From the NCBI GenBank assembly GCA_947504035.1, contig CANNGA010000003.1, positions 124,001-188,000 on the forward strand: a stretch of 64,000 nt of DNA, given 5' to 3'. The notes below the pieces were generated by a model, which worked only from the letters and a program-made list of their open reading frames with translations, did no database searches and had not been told where the DNA came from. This DNA is from an uncultured Flavobacteriaceae bacterium (GTDB taxonomy: Bacteria; Bacteroidota; Bacteroidia; Flavobacteriales; Flavobacteriaceae). The position numbers were made by a program, and so were the translations under genes. Positions 35,999-43,889 of this stretch are shown here, one piece after another (position 1 is the stretch's first letter; the number at the start of each line of letters is the position of its first letter).

Positions 35999-36553
35999 AT
36001 GAATACCTTTTTAAAGCGTTTTATCATACTTTTAATTATAGCTGCTGTTGGCGTAAGTGCTTATTCCTATTTAAACGATGGCTTGCAAAAACGAAAAAGT
36101 CCAAAAAAAAACGTAGCCTTTAAAGTAGACGATTTAAAACTTAATGTGTTTTACAACAGACCTTCCAAACGCAATCGCCAAGTGTTTGGAGCACTCGTTC
36201 CTTACGACAAAGTATGGCGTACAGGTGCTAATGAAGCTACCACATTTCAAACCAATAAAGCACTTAATATAGATAGCACCGTTTTAAAACCTGGTAAATA
36301 CACCTTATGGACGATTCCTAACGATACCGCATGGTCCATTATTTTTAATGCCAAGCAATACGCTTGGGGCGTCGATCATGAAACCTTAAAACCTATGAGA
36401 GAACCAGAATTCGATGTCGTTAATTATACGGCGCCTGTAGAACACTTAAATACTGTTGTGGAACAATTTACTATTGCTTTTGATAACTCTACCGATCAAC
36501 TTTTCATGACCATGGCTTGGGACAACGTTCGCATAAAAATCCCTTTACGTTAA
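35999..36553 (+). CDS. DUF2911 domain-containing protein
   Basis: A protein of 184 residues with an N-terminal membrane segment or uncleaved signal (about residues 7-24). The rest matches DUF2911: VFYNRPSKRNRQVFGALVPY, VWRTGANEATTFQTNK, LKPGKYTLWTIPND and NAKQYAWGVDH. The domain is common in Bacteroidetes, predicted to be outside the cytoplasm, and has no established function. Nothing in the neighbours points to a role. Confidence 0.88.
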   Translation: MNTFLKRFIILLIIAAVGVSAYSYLNDGLQKRKSPKKNVAFKVDDLKLNVFYNRPSKRNRQVFGALVPYDKVWRTGANEATTFQTNKALNIDSTVLKPGKYTLWTIPNDTAWSIIFNAKQYAWGVDHETLKPMREPEFDVVNYTAPVEHLNTVVEQFTIAFDNSTDQLFMTMAWDNVRIKIPLR

Positions 36554-36583
36554 AGGAACTTCCTGTATAAAACTCTAAACACG

Positions 36584-36591
36584 TATCTTTG
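36584..36591 (+). promoter_or_regulatory. -7 element of probable meaB promoter
   Basis: TATCTTTG, an exact TAnnTTTG match, 26 bases before the TTG start of meaB at 36618 and 74 before the internal ATG at 36666. The -33 element is not clear. Confidence 0.42.
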
Positions 36592-36617
36592 AATACAAAC
36601 CACAAGTGTTTTAAGCG

Positions 36618-37706
36618 TTGGCAAAGGATAAAAAAACTCTAAAAACAACAAAAGAGCGGTCACATATGCCGCTCACTAATACAGTAGGATTTAACAGTTC
36701 TAAATGTAAAGGTCGAACATTTCCAGATGCAAAAAAATTAGTACAAGGCCTACGAAACAGAAACATTAGTCTGTTAAGTCGTGCTATAACATGTATTGAA
36801 AGCACAAATAAAACACACCAAAAAGAAGCCGATCATATTTTAAAACAGTGTTTGCCTTATGCCAATGCAGCAATCCGTATTGGAATTACAGGAGTTCCTG
36901 GTGTAGGCAAAAGCACCTTTATTGATGCTTTAGGCACCTACTTAATTTCCTTAGGTAAACGTGTTGCTGTGTTAACAGTAGATCCTTCCAGTACAATTTC
37001 TAAGGGCAGTATTTTAGGAGACAAAACACGTATGCCCCATTTGGCACGTAACGCCAATGCGTTTATTAGACCTTCTGCCTCTGGACAAGCACTAGGAGGT
37101 GTTGCACATAAAACAAGAGATACCATCACACTATGTGAAGCCGCTGGATTCGATGTTATTATTATAGAAACAGTTGGTGTTGGTCAAAATGAAACCGCCG
37201 TTCATAGCATGACCGACGTCTTTCTACTTTTAAAACTAGCTGGCGCTGGTGATGCGCTGCAAGGCATTAAACGAGGTATCATTGAAATGGCAGATGCTAT
37301 TATAATCAATAAAGCAGATGGCGACACCTTAAAACATGCACATTTAGCTAAAGTAGAATTTGAGCGCGCGTTACAATGGTACCCTCAAAATAATTACGGT
37401 TGGTCTCCAAAAGTAACTTTAGCCAGTGGTTTAGAACATAAAGGCATTAAAGAAACATGGCAACTCATTACAACATACCTATCACTGACCAAAGAGAATA
37501 AACACTTTGAAGCCAAACGTAACGCTCAAAAAAAAAGTGCCGTACTTGAAGCTATTAATGGTGAACTGCGTTCTAGTTTTTTCAGTCACCCTGAAATTAA
37601 AGCGGCTTTAGAAGCACAATTACAAAACGTAGAACAGAATATAATCTCCCCTTCTACAGCAGTATCTCATTTGTTACACCTTTACAAAACGGGCTTTACA
37701 AAATAG
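36618..37706 (+). CDS. meaB: Methylmalonyl-CoA mutase-associated GTPase MeaB
   Basis: A G-protein chaperone that protects and reloads the B12-dependent methylmalonyl-CoA mutase. Walker A GITGVPGVGKSTFIDAL is near residue 92, then VLTVDPSS, GDKTRM, IETVGVGQNE (switch and Walker B) and IIINKADG as the base-recognition motif NKAD. Length 362 from the TTG at 36618, or 346 from an ATG at 36666. The TTG is kept because the extra residues are lysine-rich, like other MeaB N-termini, but the start is uncertain. The 3' end overlaps the convergent PAP2 gene by 33 bases. The mutase itself is not in the window. Confidence 0.92.
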   Translation: MAKDKKTLKTTKERSHMPLTNTVGFNSSKCKGRTFPDAKKLVQGLRNRNISLLSRAITCIESTNKTHQKEADHILKQCLPYANAAIRIGITGVPGVGKSTFIDALGTYLISLGKRVAVLTVDPSSTISKGSILGDKTRMPHLARNANAFIRPSASGQALGGVAHKTRDTITLCEAAGFDVIIIETVGVGQNETAVHSMTDVFLLLKLAGAGDALQGIKRGIIEMADAIIINKADGDTLKHAHLAKVEFERALQWYPQNNYGWSPKVTLASGLEHKGIKETWQLITTYLSLTKENKHFEAKRNAQKKSAVLEAINGELRSSFFSHPEIKAALEAQLQNVEQNIISPSTAVSHLLHLYKTGFTK

Positions 37707-38243
37707 TCCTAGCTTATAGAACAAAACTCCTGAAATGGCGCCAAATGTCATCCCGCATAAAATATCTAAAGGGTAATGTACTCCTACATAAATACGACTG
37801 TAAGCTACGGTAATACTCCACAATATAAGTACAAAAATTAAATATTTATAATACGGTTTCAACAACAACCCTGCAAAAATTGCAGCAGCCATAGAATTTG
37901 AAGAATGCCCTGAGAAAAACCCATATTTACCACAGCGCACTGCTATAAATCGCATTTGATCGGCTAATTCTGCGACACCACAAGGTCGTGGTCTTTGAAA
38001 GCCTCTCTTAAACACATTTGTAATTTGATCTGTAAAAGTAATCATCAAGGCAATGACGACCATAAACACCACTAGTGATTTAAGTCCAAATTTCTTGTAT
38101 ATCAAAACTAATAGAAGTGCATACAAAGGAATAAAACTTAATTTATGGGTAATAATCAACCATAAACCATCCCATTGCGCTGTTCCTAAGGAATTAAAAA
38201 AAAGAAATACGGTTTCATCCCATTGTAATATTTGATCTATCAT
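37674..38243 (-). CDS. PAP2-family membrane phosphatase
   Basis: A protein of 189 residues with five or six membrane segments and the three-part phosphatase signature: KRGFQRPRP (about residues 79-87), FFSGHSSNS with the catalytic histidine, and YSRIYVGVHYPLDIL with the second histidine. Such enzymes remove phosphate from undecaprenyl pyrophosphate, lipid A or phosphatidate at the outer face of the inner membrane. Substrate not decidable here. The last 11 codons overlap the end of meaB on the opposite strand. Confidence 0.9.
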   Translation of the reverse strand: MIDQILQWDETVFLFFNSLGTAQWDGLWLIITHKLSFIPLYALLLVLIYKKFGLKSLVVFMVVIALMITFTDQITNVFKRGFQRPRPCGVAELADQMRFIAVRCGKYGFFSGHSSNSMAAAIFAGLLLKPYYKYLIFVLILWSITVAYSRIYVGVHYPLDILCGMTFGAISGVLFYKLGLFCKARFVKV

Positions 38244-38254
38244 AACAAAAAAAA

Positions 38255-38482
38255 TTAATCTTCGTATTTTTCTATTTCACGGTCGTAAAAAGCAGTCGCC
38301 TGTGTAATGGCATTTTCTGTTTCTACATTCAATTCTTTCTCATCCTCTGCATCGAAATCCTCAAACCACTCTACTTCATCATTTTCTAAATTAATAATGA
38401 ATCTTGGAAATTCTGTATGGATTACAAATATAGCATTAGGGTAATCTGTATTATCACCTAAGATAAATTTTGGAAGTGTCAT
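38255..38482 (-). CDS. Small acidic conserved protein of unknown function
   Basis: A protein of 75 residues, with MTLPKFILGDNTDYPNAIFV at the start, FPRFIINLENDEVEWFEDFD in the middle and a Glu-rich end. I recognise no family name, but the compact regular sequence with an intact start and place in a close-packed run (11 bases to the PAP2 gene, 12 from the next) supports a real gene. Cytoplasmic, no signal or membrane segment. Confidence 0.7.
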   Translation of the reverse strand: MTLPKFILGDNTDYPNAIFVIHTEFPRFIINLENDEVEWFEDFDAEDEKELNVETENAITQATAFYDREIEKYED

Positions 38483-38494
38483 ATACTTTTATAA

Positions 38495-38938
38495 TTATTT
38501 TGTTTTTAGAGGTAAGGCTTTCGATTTATATTGAAGATGAAGCGTTTCAAAATTCTTTTGAAGTATCATCTGTTTTTCGTCTGGTGTTACTATGAAACTT
38601 ATTTTAGTAAGCCACCTGTTAGAAACATTAGAGTAATCTGAAGTGATTTCCTGTGTATCTGAAGCTATGTCTATGTCTTTGCCATTACAACTAAAACATA
38701 AAAGGCATCCATTATAGGTTTTGATATTAGTGCCACTTAAAATTTCAACATTAAGAAATTCATAATCTGCCAAATTCTGAAAAGCCACGAAACACTGTCC
38801 AAAATTAGATGCTGCGATCATTTCGCCTTTAATATTAGCGATTAAATTTTCAGTAAATGTATCTACATGAGTACGTTCCATAGCACTTATATTTCCAAAA
38901 GCAGCACGTATTTTGTCTATCGTTTTAAAAAAATCCAC
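38495..38938 (-). CDS. Hypothetical protein, unknown function
   Basis: A protein of 147 residues without signal peptide. MDFFKTIDKIRAAFGNISAM is amphipathic; the middle has beta-type alternation and two close cysteines in GCLLCFSCNGKDIDIAS. I do not recognise a family. It lies 4 bases after the MATE gene and 12 before the small acidic protein gene, so all three likely share a transcript. Confidence 0.65.
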   Translation of the reverse strand: MDFFKTIDKIRAAFGNISAMERTHVDTFTENLIANIKGEMIAASNFGQCFVAFQNLADYEFLNVEILSGTNIKTYNGCLLCFSCNGKDIDIASDTQEITSDYSNVSNRWLTKISFIVTPDEKQMILQKNFETLHLQYKSKALPLKTK

Positions 38939-38942
38939 AGTA

Positions 38943-40328
38943 TTAATCCGTTTTAGGTCCAGTAATTAGCAATTTTTTGGTCAAATAATTAAAGCGAAGA
39001 TACAATAAAACAGCGGCAGCTGTCAAGCCTGCCAACAAACCAATCCATATCCCCACACTACCATACATAGTGGCTTTACCTAAGTACCAAGACATAGGGA
39101 AACCAATAATCCAATATGCTATAAATACCAATACCATTGGTATTTTAACATCTTGTAGCCCTCTTAGCGCCCCCAATACAACAACTTGAATGCTATCGCT
39201 TATTTGAAAAATTGCGGCAACTAATAGCAGCTTAGAGGCAATTACCAGCACCTCTTGATTGTCTTCACCATTGGTAACATCGCTGTAATCCAAATAAATT
39301 TTGGGAAGCTGTTGGTGTAGGACTAAAAATAGAATTGCAAAACCTACTGCCAATATGAGGCCTAATAAAAAAATAGAGAACGCAATACGTCGTAATTCTG
39401 CATAGCGCTTTAAACCAATCTGGTTCCCCACGCGAATCATCGCAGTAACACCCAAGCCCATAGCTATCATAAAGGTCATTGAACCTAAATTTAATGCAAT
39501 TTGATTTGCCGCTTGAGGGTTTTTACCCAATAGTCCACTCAACCAAACTGCCGCTGTAAAAATAGCAACTTCAAAAAACATCTGCATAGCACTTGGTAAG
39601 CCCAAACTAAGCAGTCGTTTAATCGCTAAACGTTGCAAACAAAACGTTCTAAATTGCGCCATATAGACTTTTGACTTTTCATGGCGTGCTAGTAAAAAAC
39701 AAAGACAGCCTACCATTACAATACGAGATACGATGGTTCCGTATGCTGCGCCAACAATACCTAATTTCGGGAATCCAAATGCGCCAAAAATCAAAAGGTA
39801 ATTCAAAGCTACATTTATACCATTAGCCACTAGTGTTGCATACATAGGAAACTTAGTTAATGCCAAGCCATCACTAAATTGCTTAAACCCTTGAAATATA
39901 ACTAAAGGAATTAAAGAAAACGCTGCTAAATTTAAATACGGTAGGGCCAAAGCAACAACAGCTTCTGGTTGGTGCATTGCATATAGCAATGGTTTTGCCA
40001 ATACAACCATTGCAAATAAGGCTATCCCTAAAATAGTACATAGTAGAAGCCCGTGTTTAAAAAAAGATTTTCCTTTCTCAAACTCTTCGGCGGCATCTGC
40101 CTCTGCGATTAGGGGCGTTATCGCCGTAGAAAAACCAATACCTAAAGACATGGCTATAAATACGAAACTATTGCCTAATGAAACCGCTGCAAGTTCAGCA
40201 GTACCTAATTGCCCCACCATGATATTATCTACCAAACCTACTAAGGTATGCCCCAAAAGCCCCAACATTACTGGAGATGCTAGTTGCCAATTGTATTTAA
40301 ATTCTCTTGTATAATCTTGTAATCGCAC
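38943..40328 (-). CDS. MATE-family multidrug/Na+ exporter (NorM type)
   Basis: A protein of 461 residues with 12 predicted membrane segments. The start reads ASPVMLGLLGHTLVGLVDNIMVG, the usual first helix of MATE proteins, with MSLGIGFSTAITPLIAEA and later AMQMFFEVAIFTAAVWLSGL and IRVGNQIGLK. MATE proteins expel drugs or metabolites in exchange for Na+ or H+. The two pseudo-symmetric halves are both complete. It heads a likely four-gene unit on the minus strand. Confidence 0.93.
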   Translation of the reverse strand: MRLQDYTREFKYNWQLASPVMLGLLGHTLVGLVDNIMVGQLGTAELAAVSLGNSFVFIAMSLGIGFSTAITPLIAEADAAEEFEKGKSFFKHGLLLCTILGIALFAMVVLAKPLLYAMHQPEAVVALALPYLNLAAFSLIPLVIFQGFKQFSDGLALTKFPMYATLVANGINVALNYLLIFGAFGFPKLGIVGAAYGTIVSRIVMVGCLCFLLARHEKSKVYMAQFRTFCLQRLAIKRLLSLGLPSAMQMFFEVAIFTAAVWLSGLLGKNPQAANQIALNLGSMTFMIAMGLGVTAMIRVGNQIGLKRYAELRRIAFSIFLLGLILAVGFAILFLVLHQQLPKIYLDYSDVTNGEDNQEVLVIASKLLLVAAIFQISDSIQVVVLGALRGLQDVKIPMVLVFIAYWIIGFPMSWYLGKATMYGSVGIWIGLLAGLTAAAVLLYLRFNYLTKKLLITGPKTD

Positions 40329-40572
40329 CGTGCGAAATTAAGGCTTTAGACCGACTTAAACGCGATAAAAAATCTATTACAATGGGCATAAAAAGCATTT
40401 CATTAATTGTCTTGTAAAAACAGTATTATACGACCCTACTAAACACAATTTACCTATCCTTTAAAAAAGAAGTCTCAAACAAGTAAAGCCATCATTTGTT
40501 GTGTATTACACACCTCGCAATCTTCTTAACAAAATAACACTACTTATTCTTTCGTTTTAAAAAGCATTTTCC

Positions 40573-40705
40573 TACATTTGAAATTATTCATATAGAACAT
40601 ATGATACCTAGAAAGAAACGTTTAGGCTTTTATTTATTAAGGGATTGAAAATCAAGGCACTTGTTTCTATTCTTAAAAGGGAAAACTTAAGTTTTCCCTT
40701 TTTTT
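40573..40705 (+). ncRNA. Candidate short transcription unit (small RNA or 15-codon peptide)
   Basis: In the 428-base gap between the MATE and nitronate monooxygenase-like genes, the plus strand has TACATTTG (40573-40580), an exact -7 element, with TTCG at a 19-base spacing as a weak -33. It is followed about 95 bases on by a strong terminator (40675-40705). Between them is an ORF at 40601-40648 coding MIPRKKRLGFYLLRD. The expected RNA is about 120 nt. No other gene uses the promoter. It may be a regulatory RNA or a small basic peptide; the rest of the gap (40329-40572) shows nothing I can name. Confidence 0.4.
40675..40705 (+). terminator. Intrinsic terminator of the small unit, possibly bidirectional
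   Basis: Perfect 28-base palindrome (arms 40675-40686 and 40691-40702 around TTAA) followed on the plus strand by a run of seven T. On the minus strand only four T follow, but it lies about 50 bases past the nitronate monooxygenase-like stop and may end that transcript as well. Confidence 0.85.
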
Positions 40706-40756
40706 AGTGGTACCATTTTCTCTTTCAAAAATTGTGAATTCGACCACGTACATCTT

Positions 40757-41698
40757 CTAAAGCTTGTATAAATGTGTACTGGCTTCGTTGTATTCTTTAA
40801 TAATCGTTGTTACAATCTGTTGTACAGGCTGTATTTCATTAATAGTGCTAGATACCTGTCCTATCTCTAACTCTCCATGGTCCAAATCACCTTCAAACAT
40901 TCCCAATTTAGCACGTCCCTTTCCCAAAAGAGCACTTAATTCTTCTACAGTAGATTGTTTTTTGTAAAGTGCTTCGACCGTATTGTAAAATTTATTCTTT
41001 AATAATCGAACGGGAGTTAATTCTTTTAATGTAAGTTTGGTATCGCCCTCTTTAGCATCTATTACTGCATTTTTAAATGCCTGGTGTGCCGAACTTTCTG
41101 TACTTGCAACAAATCGACTTCCTATTTGTACACCGTCTGCGCCAAGTGCCATACAGGCCAACATGCTTCTGCCAGAAGCAATCCCGCCTGCAGCTATTAC
41201 TGGTAATGTCACCCGAGCTTTTACAGCAGGTATTAGTGTTAATGTTGTCGTTTCGTCTCGTCCATTATGTCCTCCAGCTTCAAAACCTTCGGCAACAACG
41301 GCATCCACACCTGCGTCTTGTGCTTTTAAAGCAAATTTCAAACTGCTCACCACATGTACAACAGTTATGCCCCGCGCTTGTAACCAATGCGTCCATGTTT
41401 TAGGATTACCTGCAGAGGTAAATACGATAGACACCCCTTCTTCTACTATAACAGCCATTAACGCCTCAATATCAGGATATAATAACGGCACATTAACACC
41501 AAAGGGCTTAGATGTTGCCTTTTTACATTTTTGAATATGCACGCGCAGTACCTCAGGATACATAGACCCCGCGCCTATAAGTCCCAAAATCCCAGCATTA
41601 CTAGATGCTGATGCTAAACGCCAGCCGCTATTCCAAACCATACCAGCTTGAATTATTGGATATTTAATCTTAAACAATGATGTGATACGATGAGACAT
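40757..41698 (-). CDS. Nitronate monooxygenase-like FMN enzyme
   Basis: A TIM-barrel flavoprotein of 313 residues. FKIKYPIIQAGMVWNSGWRL at the N-terminus, VVAEGFEAGGHNGRDETTTL in the middle, then PVIAAGGIASGRSMLACMAL and ADGVQIGSRFVAS, which bind FMN phosphate. This is the 2-nitropropane dioxygenase family, oxidising alkyl nitronates; some members are FabK-type enoyl-ACP reductases. No partner gene suggests which. The ORF is intact with the usual length. Confidence 0.88.
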   Translation of the reverse strand: MSHRITSLFKIKYPIIQAGMVWNSGWRLASASSNAGILGLIGAGSMYPEVLRVHIQKCKKATSKPFGVNVPLLYPDIEALMAVIVEEGVSIVFTSAGNPKTWTHWLQARGITVVHVVSSLKFALKAQDAGVDAVVAEGFEAGGHNGRDETTTLTLIPAVKARVTLPVIAAGGIASGRSMLACMALGADGVQIGSRFVASTESSAHQAFKNAVIDAKEGDTKLTLKELTPVRLLKNKFYNTVEALYKKQSTVEELSALLGKGRAKLGMFEGDLDHGELEIGQVSSTINEIQPVQQIVTTIIKEYNEASTHLYKL

Positions 41699-41805
41699 CT
41701 CTTAAAAATAATTTGATTTAAACGTATTTTAGAATTCTAAAAAATAGGAGACCTGCATTGCCTTTTAATATACAACTCCAACATATACTACCTATGTAGC
41801 ATTCC

Positions 41806-41967
41806 CTACTTCAAATGTAAAACCAATATGCCATCTACATGACCGGCATCATTCATTACATCTAGGCGTAACGAATATTTATCGTATAGTCTAGATTTTA
41901 AGTATAGGGTTTGATTTATAGTGAAACTTAACACGTTCTCGTGTAAAATCAAACCGTAAAACGCCAT
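41806..41967 (-). CDS. Possible small ORF downstream of mnmA (53 codons)
   Basis: The 291-base gap after mnmA holds an open minus-strand frame from ATG 41965-41967 to a TAG at 41806-41808. Its translation begins MAFYGLILHENVLSF and ends GHVDGILVLHLK. The same frame stays open upstream into the mnmA end. The composition looks protein-like, but no family is recognised and no ribosome site is evident. It could be a gene remnant. Confidence 0.3.
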   Translation of the reverse strand: MAFYGLILHENVLSFTINQTLYLKSRLYDKYSLRLDVMNDAGHVDGILVLHLK

Positions 41968-41989
41968 GAGACCTTCTAAATTTAAACCC

Positions 41990-43177
41990 CTATGAAATCA
42001 CTCCAGAACCTAACAGTTCATCTCCTAGATACCAAGCAACAAATTGCCCTTCTGCGATGGCAGACTGCGCGTTTTCAAACGTTACATAAAGCCCATGAGC
42101 GACTTGATGTAAGGTTGCATTTTCTAAGGGCTGCCTGTAACGAATTCTGGCACTAACCGCCATTGTAGCATCGGGTGCTAAAATTAAATCTTCTCGAATC
42201 CAATGCACGTCATCATTAGCCACAAATAATGCTTTTCTATACAGGCCTGGGTGATTTTTACCTTGTCCTGTATAAATAATATTGTCTTTTACATTTGTAT
42301 CTATAACAAATAACGGTTCTGGGGTTCCCCCAACTCCTAAACCTTTTCGTTGGCCTTTTGTAAAATAATGAGCCCCTTGGTGTCTCCCCACAATTTTTCC
42401 ATGAGCTTCAGTATAAATTACTTTTTTAGACAAAAACTGAAGCTGTTCCAACTTAGAATGGAATTCGGGTACTTCTGTCACATAGTCTTCATGTGTTGCA
42501 GGCACCTCTACAATATGACCTTCTTTAGGTTTTAACTGTTGCTGCAAGAAATCGGGCAACTTCACTTTACCTATAAAACATAGACCTTGGGAATCTTTCT
42601 TTTCTGCCGTTACCAAATCCAACGTTGCTGCAATTTCACGCACTTCTGGTTTTGTAAGTTCTCCTATAGGGAATAAGGCTTTTGCCAGTTGTTGTTGCGA
42701 CAATTGACATAGAAAATAAGATTGATCCTTATTGGTATCTACACCAGAAAGCAAACGGTAAATGGTATCACGCCCTGCTTTCACTTCACCTTTTCTGCAA
42801 TAGTGTCCTGTAGCGACATAATCTGCACCTAAATTTAAAGCGATATCCATAAAGACATCGAACTTAATTTCTCGATTGCACAGTACATCTGGATTAGGGG
42901 TTCTACCACTTTCGTATTCCTTAAACATATAATCCACAATACGTTCTTTGTATTGCACACTTAAATCTACCGTTTGAAATGGAATCCCTAATTTATCGGC
43001 AACCAGCATGGCATCATTACTGTCATCTAACCAAGGACATTCATTAGAAATGGTCACGGAATCATCATGCCAGTTCTTCATAAACAGTCCAATAACTTCG
43101 TAGCCTTGTTCCTTTAATAAATAAGCAGCTACACTCGAATCTACACCTCCTGATAACCCTACAATAACACGTTTCAT
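41990..43177 (-). CDS. mnmA: tRNA-specific 2-thiouridylase MnmA
   Basis: Puts sulfur on U34 of tRNA for Lys, Glu and Gln. A protein of 395 residues with the ATP PP-loop [16 protein letters not shown] at residues 6-21, the first catalytic cysteine in [13 protein letters not shown] (about 98), the second in [10 protein letters not shown] (about 197), then [20 protein letters not shown] and GSGVIS at the end. All key residues are present. It stands apart from other tRNA-modification genes. Confidence 0.97.
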   Translation of the reverse strand: MKRVIVGLSGGVDSSVAAYLLKEQGYEVIGLFMKNWHDDSVTISNECPWLDDSNDAMLVADKLGIPFQTVDLSVQYKERIVDYMFKEYESGRTPNPDVLCNREIKFDVFMDIALNLGADYVATGHYCRKGEVKAGRDTIYRLLSGVDTNKDQSYFLCQLSQQQLAKALFPIGELTKPEVREIAATLDLVTAEKKDSQGLCFIGKVKLPDFLQQQLKPKEGHIVEVPATHEDYVTEVPEFHSKLEQLQFLSKKVIYTEAHGKIVGRHQGAHYFTKGQRKGLGVGGTPEPLFVIDTNVKDNIIYTGQGKNHPGLYRKALFVANDDVHWIREDLILAPDATMAVSARIRYRQPLENATLHQVAHGLYVTFENAQSAIAEGQFVAWYLGDELLGSGVIS

Positions 43178-43203
43178 GCTCTAAATACAATTTTAAAAGA
43201 GTA

Positions 43204-43211
43204 CAAAGATA
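43204..43211 (-). promoter_or_regulatory. -7 element of probable mnmA promoter
   Basis: Minus-strand TATCTTTG, exact match to TAnnTTTG, 27 bases before the mnmA start codon. No -33 TTG at normal spacing. Confidence 0.5.
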
Positions 43212-43309
43212 AGCATTTGTATGGCTTTTGTTTGATAGCGTTACAAAGGTATGAAACTGATTTTTTGAATATTATTGTTTAACTTTAACTATTTTTTATG
43301 AAACAAAAC

Positions 43310-43341
43310 TTTGTTTTTTGTTTTACTTATATGTATTTTTG
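43310..43341 (+). promoter_or_regulatory. Promoter upstream of the ghost lipoprotein gene
   Basis: TTTG at 43310-43313, a 20-base spacer and TATTTTTG at 43334-43341: the best consensus promoter in the window. The first ATG of the broken gene follows at 43351, so the untranslated leader would be only a few bases. Confidence 0.65.
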
Positions 43342-43350
43342 TTAAACAAA

Positions 43351-43752
43351 ATGAAGTTAACTAAAAATTAAAGACCTAAAATTAATTCAAATAATATAAT
43401 TCTAGTCTTGACATTATGTGTTGTAACTGCCTGTTGTGATAACGTTGATCTTACAGTTTCAAAACCTGGATTGACAACCGATAGTGCAGCGGCAAGTGCT
43501 AGCTTAACTAATGCATGGGTAGCTGTATAAGTCGTACCAACCGCAGTAGTAACAGAAATACTTTAAAATCATATTATTAATGAAAATTTACAATCGACTC
43601 AATTAATTTCAGGTACACAAACGACTTTAGGAGCTGCTATTACTATTGGTACTGTTCATTTAACCATCACAGATCCTTTATATCATTAGTAGACATACCG
43701 TATGGTGCATGCTATAGATAGAGTTATTAGACCCACTACAGAAGAAGAGTAA
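43351..43752 (+). pseudogene. Ghost lipoprotein gene: one frame with five in-frame stops
   Basis: A single frame runs from ATG 43351 to a terminal TAA at 43750-43752 (134 codons). It reads MKLTKN, stop, RPKINSNNIILVLTLCVVTA followed by CCDN: a lipoprotein signal peptide with a Cys lipobox. Further stops are at 43528-43530 (TAA), 43564-43566 (TAA) and 43687-43692 (TAG TAG), with the first at 43369-43371 (TAA). Sequence between them looks protein-like (TQTTLGAAITIGTVHLTITD; YRMVHAIDRVIRPTTEEE). All five would be restored by reading T as C (CAA or CAG, Gln). No frameshift is needed anywhere. The promoter before it and the terminator after it are intact. Family unknown. Confidence 0.65.
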
Positions 43753-43809
43753 TTTAAAATATAGTTTGGTTTGTTTAGAATAGACATGAAAATTGTCTAT
43801 GAAAAAGGA

Positions 43810-43840
43810 AAGGCTGTCTCAATATGAGACAGCCTTTTTC
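43810..43840. terminator. Bidirectional intrinsic terminator
   Basis: Perfect 12-base stem (43810-43821 and 43825-43836, loop ATA) with five T on the plus strand and, on the minus strand, a T-rich tract TTTCCTTTTT. It closes the ghost gene from one side and the TonB receptor gene (stop near 43890) from the other. Confidence 0.88.
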
Positions 43841-43889
43841 TATACGATATGCCTAATGTAATGTTTAGGACATTGTATCACCACAAATT

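Noticed and set aside
41037-41534. 165-residue plus-strand ORF opposite the nitronate monooxygenase-like gene
   Set aside because: Low-complexity Ala/Ser/Thr translation that mirrors the TIM-barrel codons; the minus-strand gene has all FMN-binding motifs.
43369-43692. Alternative genetic code (TAA/TAG read as Gln) to explain the ghost gene
   Set aside because: All other genes use TAA and TAG as normal terminators, and the ghost frame still uses CAA for Gln at several places.
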